A stretch of DNA of 64,000 nucleotides from CAZDKK01 sp964506245 (GTDB taxonomy: Bacteria; Eisenbacteria; RBG-16-71-46; CAIMUX01; WJJG01), in NCBI GenBank assembly GCA_964506245.1, contig CAZDKK010000001.1, positions 124,001-188,000 of the forward strand, written 5' to 3'. Made by a program: the position numbers and the translations under genes. The notes under the pieces were generated by a model. The model did no database searches. It saw only the letters and a list, made by a program, of their open reading frames with translations, and was not told where the DNA came from. Shown here in pieces: positions 50,354-57,912 of this stretch. Within the stretch, counting starts at the first letter, position 1. Each line of letters begins with the position of its first letter.

Positions 50354-51580
50354 ATGCGCATGCTCCCATTGCTCCTGGTCGCAGTCTCGGCGGTCTCGGT
50401 CGGCCCCGCCGGCGCGACCGCTCCAGCCGTTTCCCCCACCGCGTCGCCTCCGGCGGACTCCGCCATGGCGGCCGGGGAGCTGACCTTCAGCCTCGTCCCG
50501 CCCCGCGATGCGGTCGCCGCCGGCGCTGCGATCCGGATCGACCTCATTGCGCTGAACGCGGGCGAGCGGGAAATCGCCTTCACCCCGCCGGGGGTCCTGA
50601 CCGCGATTGCCTCGGCCCACGGGCAGTCGCGTACCGTCAGCCTGCGGGCCGATTCGGTTCGCGCGACGACGCTCGCGCCGGGCACCTTCAGCGCGCAGCC
50701 CTATAGGCTGTCACTGCCGACATCCCTGAGCGGGACCGTGGTCCTGTCGCTGGGACCGGAGCTGGGGGAAGGCTTGCGCGCGGTTGTCCAGGTCGTTCCC
50801 GCCGGCGGCGCGCGAGCCTCCGACGAGTACGAGCTCCCGCCCGTCTCCCTGCCAATCCATCGCGCCTATCGGGGACGTTTCGGGGCGCACGACTCGGTCT
50901 ACTTCATCTACGGCGGCGAGGCGCCAGGGGCGAAGTTCCAGGTCAGTCTGAAGTACCGGCTGCTCACTTCCGCCCCGCCGGGCTCGCCGTGGCCGCAGAG
51001 TCTGCACTTTGCCTACTCGCAACGGTCGCTCTGGGACATCACAGCCGAATCCAGCCCCTTCTACGACACGAGTTACATGCCCGAGCTCTTCTACGAGTCG
51101 ACCGCCGGGCCCAGGCCCGATGACCCGGGCAAGTTCCATTGGCTGGGGTACCAGTTCGGCTTCGGGCACGAGTCGAACGGGCGCGAGGGAGAAACCGGCC
51201 GCAGCCTCAATCGTCTCCAGGTGCGGTCGGGAGTCCTGTACACACTGCCCGCCGAATGGCACATCCTCCTGACCCCGCAGCTCTACAAGTACGTCTTCTC
51301 GCTCAGCGACAACCCGCGTATCCAGGACTATCGGGGATACGGAAAGCTGCTGCTGGCAATCGGCCGGGCCGAAGGCGTAAGTCTTGTCTACACCGGCCAG
51401 ATCGGGAAGCACTTCGAGCACCCAACGCACCAGCTCGACCTGACCGTGCCCGCGCGCATCCCGGTGCTGGATTTCCTGGCGCTCCTCATGGTGCAGTACT
51501 TCCGCGGGTACGGTGAGAGCTTGCTCTCGTACGATCAGAGATCGGACATGCTGCGCGCCGGCTTCGCGCTCGTGCGCTAG
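50354..51580 (+). CDS. pldA: Outer-membrane phospholipase A (PldA/OMPLA family)
   Basis: A 408-residue exported protein. A signal peptide and a beta-sandwich-like N-terminal extension of about 150 residues (SLVPPRDAVAAGAAIRI) precede the OMPLA barrel. The catalytic triad is visible: H272 and S274 in GYQFGFGHESNGREG, and N286 in RSLNRLQ. The spacing of 2 and 12 residues matches E. coli H142/S144/N156. The enzyme hydrolyses outer-membrane phospholipids when dimerised with Ca2+. The C-terminus ends LRAGFALVR. Its stop overlaps that of the convergent gene within CTAG (51577-51580). The N-terminal extension is not in the E. coli protein. Confidence 0.9.
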   Translation: MRMLPLLLVAVSAVSVGPAGATAPAVSPTASPPADSAMAAGELTFSLVPPRDAVAAGAAIRIDLIALNAGEREIAFTPPGVLTAIASAHGQSRTVSLRADSVRATTLAPGTFSAQPYRLSLPTSLSGTVVLSLGPELGEGLRAVVQVVPAGGARASDEYELPPVSLPIHRAYRGRFGAHDSVYFIYGGEAPGAKFQVSLKYRLLTSAPPGSPWPQSLHFAYSQRSLWDITAESSPFYDTSYMPELFYESTAGPRPDDPGKFHWLGYQFGFGHESNGREGETGRSLNRLQVRSGVLYTLPAEWHILLTPQLYKYVFSLSDNPRIQDYRGYGKLLLAIGRAEGVSLVYTGQIGKHFEHPTHQLDLTVPARIPVLDFLALLMVQYFRGYGESLLSYDQRSDMLRAGFALVR

Positions 51581-53487
51581 CGAATGTACCCGAGCGACCG
51601 CAACCGCTCGCGCTCCGCGGCGGAGATCCCCTCCGAGGAGCCCACCAGGCCGGGATCGAGATGGCCCGCGTTGCGGGCGTGGAGGGCCTCGAGGCTGTCG
51701 AGCAGGGCTCGGGCGGTCGGGGCCTGGAGCGGTGGATTCGGCCGCTGCTCGCGGGGATCGTCCCTCAGGTCGTAGTACTCCAGCCCGCTCGCTTCGCGAT
51801 CGTGGATCAGCTTCAGCGAGTCGCTCCGGATCGCCTGCCGCCAGCCCCAGTCGATGGTCTCGGTCAGCGCGGCGCGTGCCGGGAGGGTCTCGTTGCGCCA
51901 CAACCCGGCCAGGGAGCGGCCTTGCATCTCCGCGGGGACGGCCAGTCCGGCCAGCTCGAACAGCGTCGGCGCCAGATCGATCTGCATGACCGTCTGGGAC
52001 ACGCGCCGCCCGCTGCCGGTATCGCCGGGCAGATCGATGATCAAGGGCACGCGCACCAGCTCCTCGTAGAGGTGGGCCGAGGAGTGCCAGACCCAACCGT
52101 GGTCGACGAACTCCTCGCCGTGGTCCGCCGTGAGGATGACCACCGTCCGATCCGCGAGGTCCAGCCTGGCCAGCTCCTCGAGAATCTGCTGGACCTGGCT
52201 GTCCGCGAAGAGGATTTCCCCATCGTAGGGATCGATCAGATCGGCGACCTCCTCGGGCGACAGGCGGCGCGACCCGACGAAGTTGATGCTGTCGCGGATC
52301 TCGCTGTCGGCGATGTCGATGCCGCGGCGGCCGCCGGAGTACCGGTCGAACGCCTCCGGCGGCTCGTAGGGCGCGTGGGGCGCCATGTAGTGCAAGTAGA
52401 GGAAGAACGCCTCCTTCCGCCGGCGCGCGAGCCACGCGCGGGCCTGGCGGGTGAGCTGGCGATCGTTCGTGATCCGGTACGTCTCGAAGCCCTGCGCGTA
52501 TCCTTCCTCCGCGCTCACGATCCCGTTGGCCAGGAAGGCCGCGGTGCTGTATCCCGCCTCGCGGAAGACCTCGGCCAGCGTGACGAGCCCCCGCGGCAGC
52601 GCCGCCCTGACGTCGGGGCTTCCGGGCGGGGCCGGGACCATCACCACCCGGCCGTTGCGGATCTCGCGCCGCTCCTCGAGCCCGCTCCCCGTGCGGTGGA
52701 CGGAGGCATAGAGCGAGGTGAAGAGCGATGCCACCGACGGCTTGGTCCACGAGGCCTGGGCAATCCCGGCGTCGAAGATCGTCGCGCCGGCGGCCCACCG
52801 GTCGACATTGGGCGAGGTCTCACGCCCGTATCCGTAGCAGCCCAGATGATCCGCGCGCAGCGTGTCGATGAGGAGGATCACTACCGAGGGCCCGCGCGGC
52901 GCATCCGGCCGCGAGAGCACCGGCCAGACCAGCCCCGCTGCGGCGCCCAGACCGGCCACGCCGCACAAGGCCCTGCGGCCGAGGAGCCGGGCCCACCCGC
53001 GGTCGCGCAGCACCCCGATCCGCGCCTGCAGGAAGGCGGCGAACCGCGTGCAGAGCCGGCCGGCCGTTCCCCTCTGGCCCGGCACCAGCGCGAGCAACAG
53101 GCCAATCGCCAGCACGACCGAGGTGGCCCCGCCGAGAACGGCCGCGCGCAGCCACCGGTCGGGCAGCGACCCGCGCAGCGCGACATTGAGCTGCGGCAGC
53201 AACGCCGCCGCCAGGATCACGAGGGGACCGCAGATCGCGACTGCCGCGACGCCCCGGGGATGGCGCACCAGGCGCATCAACAGGATCACCAGAGGCACGC
53301 CCACGATCAGATAGGGCAGGCCCCGGACCACGGCTTCCTGCACGCTGAGGGCTGCCAGGTGCGTGTAGCCCAGCTCCGGATAGCGTTGAGCGTGCAGCTC
53401 GTGCCAGGCGCGGAACGCAGTCCAGATCATCCAGGCCAGGGCCAGCACCCCGGCCAGCGAGGCAGGCTTGCCTCGAGTGGGGGTCAT
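51577..53487 (-). CDS. Membrane-anchored sulfatase-fold (alkaline phosphatase superfamily) enzyme
   Basis: A 636-residue protein. About five N-terminal hydrophobic helices (residues 10-190) precede an extracytoplasmic catalytic domain. The metal-site motifs are VILLIDTLRADHLGCYGY (D208), TADHGEEFVDHG and the His in YLHYMAPHAPYEPP. The nucleophile position reads SWTKPSVASLFTS, with T248 where arylsulfatases have Cys/Ser, and Val at their Arg. A Thr nucleophile suits phosphoglycerol or phosphoethanolamine transferases, so the enzyme may act on lipids or glycans. It is followed one base after its start codon by the FG-GAP protein's stop, so both belong to one transcript. Confidence 0.85.
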   Translation of the reverse strand: MTPTRGKPASLAGVLALAWMIWTAFRAWHELHAQRYPELGYTHLAALSVQEAVVRGLPYLIVGVPLVILLMRLVRHPRGVAAVAICGPLVILAAALLPQLNVALRGSLPDRWLRAAVLGGATSVVLAIGLLLALVPGQRGTAGRLCTRFAAFLQARIGVLRDRGWARLLGRRALCGVAGLGAAAGLVWPVLSRPDAPRGPSVVILLIDTLRADHLGCYGYGRETSPNVDRWAAGATIFDAGIAQASWTKPSVASLFTSLYASVHRTGSGLEERREIRNGRVVMVPAPPGSPDVRAALPRGLVTLAEVFREAGYSTAAFLANGIVSAEEGYAQGFETYRITNDRQLTRQARAWLARRRKEAFFLYLHYMAPHAPYEPPEAFDRYSGGRRGIDIADSEIRDSINFVGSRRLSPEEVADLIDPYDGEILFADSQVQQILEELARLDLADRTVVILTADHGEEFVDHGWVWHSSAHLYEELVRVPLIIDLPGDTGSGRRVSQTVMQIDLAPTLFELAGLAVPAEMQGRSLAGLWRNETLPARAALTETIDWGWRQAIRSDSLKLIHDREASGLEYYDLRDDPREQRPNPPLQAPTARALLDSLEALHARNAGHLDPGLVGSSEGISAAERERLRSLGYIR

Positions 53488-53488
53488 C

Positions 53489-55735
53489 CTATTCCACCCT
53501 CAGCAGTCGCTGCTGCCGAACCACGCCTCCGGCCTCGAGCTTCAGGAAGTAGATCCCCGGCGCCATCGGCAGGCCCGCGGCGTCGCGGCCATTCCAGGTC
53601 ACGACATGGTCGCCGGCGCGCTGCGGGCCGCGGGCCAGAAGCTGGATCCGCCGGCCGGCCACGTCGAAGATCTCCAGCTCAGCGCCCATCGCATCGGGCA
53701 GCCGGTAGGTGAGCGTCGTTGTCCCCGATCCCGGGTTCGGGCGCGGGGGGGCCAGGAGCACCCATGCACCGGCGATCGGACCCTCGCCGACCCCGCTGCC
53801 GTGGGTCTCGCGCAGCAAGTGCACCTGATCCGCGGGCAGGGCCTCGAAGACCTCGATCAGCCCGTCGGGCCACCAGACCCAGACGCTATCGACCACCGCG
53901 GCCTCGCCGAGGCCGAAGTGCAGATCGTTGGAGCTCTGCCCCGCGTCGATCACCCCGCCGGTGTGCACGCGGTACTGGGACGTCCCGGCTGCCGTGATCT
54001 TCACCCGCGTGCCGATGGCGTCGCGATTGCAGATCGTACCCTCGAGGCGGATCTTGATCCAGTGATGATCGTTCCCGTTGTTGTGGTAGACGACGTGGGG
54101 ACCGTTGTGGAACGGCCAGTTCAGGGCGCCGTTGGTCACGAACAGGTCGGGGAACCCGTCGTTGTCGTAATCCCCCCAGGCCGCTGCCGACCCCGTGCCG
54201 GCCACGATGCACTGCACACCCGCCGCGGCGGCGCACTCGGTGAAGGTGCCGTTGCCGTTGTTTCGGTAGAGCAGGTTCGGCGCGTGCGTGGCCAGCAGTC
54301 CGGAGGTCACCCGATCGTTGACCACGTAAATGTCCAGCCACCCATCGTTGTCGAAGTCGGCGGCCACGCAGTTCTTGCCGCTCTGGGCATCCCCGATCCC
54401 CGCCTCGGTGCTGACGTTCGTGAAGGTGCCGTTGCCGTTGTTCCGGTAGAGCCTGTCCGAGAGGTTGGTGGAGGTCAGATCGGTCTCGAGTTGCACAGCC
54501 TCGATCGCCTGGAGGCCGCCGCTGGTGGTGACCTCCCCCCAGAAGCGGTCGTTGTTGGCGAAGTTGGTGCTGGTCCGCAGGTGCCAGGGACCGCCCGCGG
54601 CGTCCTGCCAGATGTAGCAGCCGAAGCTGGTCCCGGGGACGAACGGCGGCTGGCCGAGGTACTGGCCATCGTTGATGACGAAGTGGTTCCCCGTCGGGTG
54701 GATCCCGCTCTGGCCCAGATAGATGTGCTGGTTCTGAGCGTGCAGCGCATCGATGAGGATCCTGAAATCCAGCGAGGCGCTGGTCGCGGTGATGTCATAG
54801 CCGTCCACGCCATCCTCGGGATGCGAGGGCGACATGAAGGTCTGGAAGTCGAAGGTCGTGGGGGTCAGCGTGTAGCAGTCGCGGTGGCACGGCCAGTAGC
54901 CGCGACAGAGGTAGAGATCCTGGTCCCCGTCATTGTCATAGTCGAACCAGCAGGCGCTCCAGATCGCGTACAGCCACCCCGGCAAGCCCGACCCCGAGCT
55001 GATGTCCTGGAAGGTCCCGTCGTGCAGGTTGCGAAAGAGCTTCACGACCCCGCCGTCACAGTCCGTCAGCAGCACGTCGAGGAAACCGTCGCCATCGAGC
55101 TCCGTGATGGCGGGCAAGCGCGAGGTCGGACCCTCGAGTCCGCCGGCCCCGGGAACGCTCTCGAAGGTGTAATTGCCCTGGTTGAGGAAGACTCGATTGG
55201 GCGTCTCGGTGTTGGTCACCAAGAGATCGAGCAGTCCGTTGCCGTCGATGTCGAACCAGTGCACGAAGCGCCCGCGGCCCTGGGGATCCGTCGTGCCGGC
55301 CGCGGGGGAGATATCGGTGAAGTGCGCTCCGTCGAGGTTGAGGAAGAGCTGGTTGGGGGCGGTCCCGTAACTCCCGGGATCGCCCACGACCACGTAGAGG
55401 TCGCGCCGCCCGTCGTTGTCCATGTCCCCCCAGGCGGCGCCGTGCTGATCGCCGGTCGTGGCGATGCCCGAGCTGAGGATCTCGTCGACGAACGCCAGGG
55501 CGCTGTCGTTGCGGAAGAGATTGCCCGGGGAGTAGTGGTTGTCGACGAAGACGTCCTCGAAGCCGTCGTTGTTGTAGTCGCCCCACGCCGGGCCGTAGGT
55601 GTCCGAGGAGACGTTGACCCCCAGGAGGGCATCGGTGCGCGTGAAGCTCATGGCTTGGGCGCCCGCGGCGCTGATCCCCCCGCCGGCAAACGCCAGGGTC
55701 AGGCACAGGGCCGCAAGATGCAGGTTGCGGGGCAT
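53489..55735 (-). CDS. Secreted FG-GAP/VCBS repeat protein with ASPIC/UnbV and FlgD-like domains
   Basis: A 748-residue exported protein with a signal peptide (LAALCLTLAFAGGGISAAGA). At least six FG-GAP/VCBS Ca2+-binding repeats follow, each with a DxDxDGxxD-type loop (AWGDYNNDGFEDVFV, AWGDMDNDGRRDLYVV, WFDYDNDGDQDLYLC, DFDNDGWLDIYVVND). An ASPIC/UnbV domain follows (GTRVKITAAGTSQYR, FGLGEAAVVDSVWVWWPDG), then a FlgD-like C-terminal module (PPRPNPGSGTTTLTYRLP, GDHVVTWNGRDAAG, GIYFLKLEAGG). This architecture is frequent in FCB bacteria. It is probably a large surface or secreted adhesion/binding protein. It heads a two-gene transcript with the sulfatase-fold enzyme. Confidence 0.9.
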   Translation of the reverse strand: MPRNLHLAALCLTLAFAGGGISAAGAQAMSFTRTDALLGVNVSSDTYGPAWGDYNNDGFEDVFVDNHYSPGNLFRNDSALAFVDEILSSGIATTGDQHGAAWGDMDNDGRRDLYVVVGDPGSYGTAPNQLFLNLDGAHFTDISPAAGTTDPQGRGRFVHWFDIDGNGLLDLLVTNTETPNRVFLNQGNYTFESVPGAGGLEGPTSRLPAITELDGDGFLDVLLTDCDGGVVKLFRNLHDGTFQDISSGSGLPGWLYAIWSACWFDYDNDGDQDLYLCRGYWPCHRDCYTLTPTTFDFQTFMSPSHPEDGVDGYDITATSASLDFRILIDALHAQNQHIYLGQSGIHPTGNHFVINDGQYLGQPPFVPGTSFGCYIWQDAAGGPWHLRTSTNFANNDRFWGEVTTSGGLQAIEAVQLETDLTSTNLSDRLYRNNGNGTFTNVSTEAGIGDAQSGKNCVAADFDNDGWLDIYVVNDRVTSGLLATHAPNLLYRNNGNGTFTECAAAAGVQCIVAGTGSAAAWGDYDNDGFPDLFVTNGALNWPFHNGPHVVYHNNGNDHHWIKIRLEGTICNRDAIGTRVKITAAGTSQYRVHTGGVIDAGQSSNDLHFGLGEAAVVDSVWVWWPDGLIEVFEALPADQVHLLRETHGSGVGEGPIAGAWVLLAPPRPNPGSGTTTLTYRLPDAMGAELEIFDVAGRRIQLLARGPQRAGDHVVTWNGRDAAGLPMAPGIYFLKLEAGGVVRQQRLLRVE

Positions 55736-55887
55736 GGGCGCTCCGGGGCTGCTGGCCAGGGTTCCACATGGATGCTTTCAGACAATCATAGCGTAACTGG
55801 CTGCGGATTCTCAAGATGAGCGAGCGGCGGCGGTTCCAAGCGGCACGCTGGCAAGGCGGTACGTCGCCGCGCCGGACGAGGTCGGCC

Positions 55888-55912
55888 CGCCCCGCGGACG
55901 CGGCGCGGGGCG
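55888..55912 (-). terminator. GC-rich terminator-like hairpin downstream of the DUF169 gene
   Basis: CGCCCCGCG (55888-55896) pairs with CGCGGGGCG (55904-55912) around a 7-base loop, in a 266-bp gap that otherwise shows no gene. Confidence 0.4.
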
Positions 55913-56001
55913 CACGAGGACGGCGGGGGCGGGGCATGGCCGCGGCGAGGGCCCTGCCCCCAGGGCTGGCGCGTCCGGTGTCTCCCCGAGCGCCCGAGCT
56001 T

Positions 56002-56721
56002 CTACTGGCGTGCCCGATCGCGCTGCAGGTTCTTGAGGAACGACTTGTACAGGAAGCTCTTCTTGTCCAGAGCGCACAGCCGCTCGTACATCGGCTTCGT
56101 GACCGTGAACGCCACGGTGCTCGGCGGCAGCGCGGATCGCATGGCCAAGTCGGTGGAGCCGATGATCGCCTGCGGAATGTCGAGGTTCTCGAACAGGGGC
56201 AGGATCTCCATGCACCCCGAGCCGAACGGCGCGACGACCGCCGGGGGATCAGCCGGCGCATGGTCGTAGTAGGCGCCCAGAACGAGGGCGCTGAGCTGGT
56301 CGGGGTTAACGTAGAACGTCACGGTCTTGACGAAGTCGTACGGCCCTTCCCGCAACGGCCCGATGAAGAGCTGGCCATGCTCGGGGGCATAGGGGCGGTG
56401 ATGATCGAGCCACTGGTTCATCAGGTCGTGTGAGGCCCTGAGCCCCTCGGTGTCGACCAAGAACTTGACGAACTCGTCGCGGCTGCGGCCCTCCTTGCCG
56501 AAGAGCCAGTAGGCCGCCCCCCCGCAGCCGGGGTTGTCGGCCGTGATCCGCAGGGTACGGCCGGCGAGCCACTCTCCGTAGTAGGCGAAGATGCACGCGT
56601 GGCGGCCGGTCTGCGGCGTGAAGAGCGGCTCGAACGCCGCGGCGTCGGGTGCGTCGTAGAGCGCGATCAGCGGCGTCTTGAGATCGATGCGGCTCGTCAG
56701 ATCAGCGGCAGATGGCATCAT
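56002..56721 (-). CDS. DUF169 family protein
   Basis: A 239-residue cytosolic protein matching DUF169 throughout: LKTPLIALYDAPDA near the start, HACIFAYYGEWLAGRTLRI, the cysteine-containing NPGCGGAAYWLFG, FYVNPDQLSALVLGAYYDH, GSGCMEILPLF and PPSTVAFTVTKPMYERL at the end. The conserved cysteines (in ARHACIF, PGCGG and SGCMEI) may bind a metal or cofactor. The family is common in anaerobes near ferredoxin- or one-carbon-dependent enzymes, but no function is established. Two consecutive Met codons (56721, 56718) could start it. It follows the SDR gene by 15 bases on the same strand, so the two form an operon. Confidence 0.85.
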   Translation of the reverse strand: MMPSAADLTSRIDLKTPLIALYDAPDAAAFEPLFTPQTGRHACIFAYYGEWLAGRTLRITADNPGCGGAAYWLFGKEGRSRDEFVKFLVDTEGLRASHDLMNQWLDHHRPYAPEHGQLFIGPLREGPYDFVKTVTFYVNPDQLSALVLGAYYDHAPADPPAVVAPFGSGCMEILPLFENLDIPQAIIGSTDLAMRSALPPSTVAFTVTKPMYERLCALDKKSFLYKSFLKNLQRDRARQ

Positions 56722-56736
56722 GTCGGTTTCCTCCCT

Positions 56737-57822
56737 TCATGTCTCCGCAGCAGGCCCACGCGGGCTCCGGCCCAGGCCCACCAGCACCCGATCCTCGTCG
56801 GCATAGTCGATCGGCTGGCCGGCCGCCCCCGAGGGCGGATGCTCGCGCTCCCAGGCCACGGTGCGGGCCAGCGCCTCGGCCCGCCCCACGCGCTCGCTGT
56901 AGCCGAGCTCCGCGCGGATGCGCGCGGTGTCCGCGACCAGGGCCTGGGCCGTGTTCATGGAGTGTTTCAAGCTGTCGGGCAGCATGCTCATGGGCGCCGT
57001 CACAATCTCGCCGGCCCACCCGGCGGCCCGGCCGATCTCGGTCACCCACGCCTCCGTCGACAGCGCATCGGGCTCGCCCACGTTGTAGATGCGTCCCGCG
57101 GCCCGCTCGTCGGTCACCGCGAGGTACGCGGCCTCGGCGACGTTCTCGACGTAGCCGCGCGTCCAGCGCCACGCGGCCAGCCCCTCCTCGAGCACGATCG
57201 CCCCGCGGCCGTCCAGCATCCGCCTCAGGTGCTCGTGCGTCCTGTGCTGCCGGTCGGCGGGGCCATAGACCATCGGAAAGCGCAGCACGGTGCCGGGCAG
57301 ATCGCGGTCGTTCATCACCACGCGCTCGACGGTGATCTTGTCGTAGTCGTCCATCCAGTGCTGCGGATCCGCCGCGGGGCGTGGCGGCTCGGCGCGATAC
57401 GGGTAGAGCTGGCTGCGCAGGGGCGCGTCCTCCGCCATCGGCACCGGTACCAGCGAGGTCGGGTCGGGCTCCTTGTCCAACAAGATGCCGTAGGCGCGAT
57501 AGACATCCTGACTGCTCACCGCCACGAGCCGCCGGGCGATGCCCCGGAACGATTCCACCGCCGCGCGGGCGGCGGCCTCGGTCACCGGGATCATGTCGAG
57601 CACGACCTCGGGTGCGAACTCCCGGAACACCCCCGCGAGCTCGGCGAAGCAACCGCGGTCGGCGAGCGTCTGGGCCTGGCAGTGGATATGGCGGACCGCC
57701 GCCGGCAGATCGCCTGGCGTCCGGCCGCGGTGCACTACCGCCACCTCGTGCCCAGCTGCGCACAGCCGGCGGACGACGTGGGGGCCGACGAAGGCCGTTC
57801 CCCCGATCACCAGCACCCTCAA
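56737..57822 (-). CDS. NAD-dependent epimerase/dehydratase-like protein (atypical extended SDR)
   Basis: A 361-residue extended SDR. The NAD(P)-binding motif is VIGGTAFVGPHVVRRL at the extreme N-terminus, followed by VVHRGRTPGDLP (cofactor-specific acidic/basic position) and LVAVSSQDVYRAYG. The catalytic YxxxK is not seen at the usual place; WMDDYDKITVERVV has Tyr and Lys only two apart. This places it with atypical SDRs of the chloroplast-RNA-binding/isoflavone-reductase-like group, which often bind NADP without classic dehydratase chemistry. The later FPMVYGPADRQH and GRIYNVGEPDALS regions match. It precedes the DUF169 gene in the same direction. Substrate unknown. Confidence 0.82.
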   Translation of the reverse strand: MRVLVIGGTAFVGPHVVRRLCAAGHEVAVVHRGRTPGDLPAAVRHIHCQAQTLADRGCFAELAGVFREFAPEVVLDMIPVTEAAARAAVESFRGIARRLVAVSSQDVYRAYGILLDKEPDPTSLVPVPMAEDAPLRSQLYPYRAEPPRPAADPQHWMDDYDKITVERVVMNDRDLPGTVLRFPMVYGPADRQHRTHEHLRRMLDGRGAIVLEEGLAAWRWTRGYVENVAEAAYLAVTDERAAGRIYNVGEPDALSTEAWVTEIGRAAGWAGEIVTAPMSMLPDSLKHSMNTAQALVADTARIRAELGYSERVGRAEALARTVAWEREHPPSGAAGQPIDYADEDRVLVGLGRSPRGPAAET

Positions 57823-57912
57823 GGGTCCCCTCCCGCGTAATCCATGGCATCGGAGCCAGGGCCATCGCGCGCTGCGCCGACGCGCTCAGCGGCACGCCGC
57901 CGTGGGCTCGCC

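Noticed and set aside
53468..55819. A 783-codon open frame on the plus strand
   Set aside because: It is antisense to the FG-GAP protein; no motifs, signal peptide or ribosome site.
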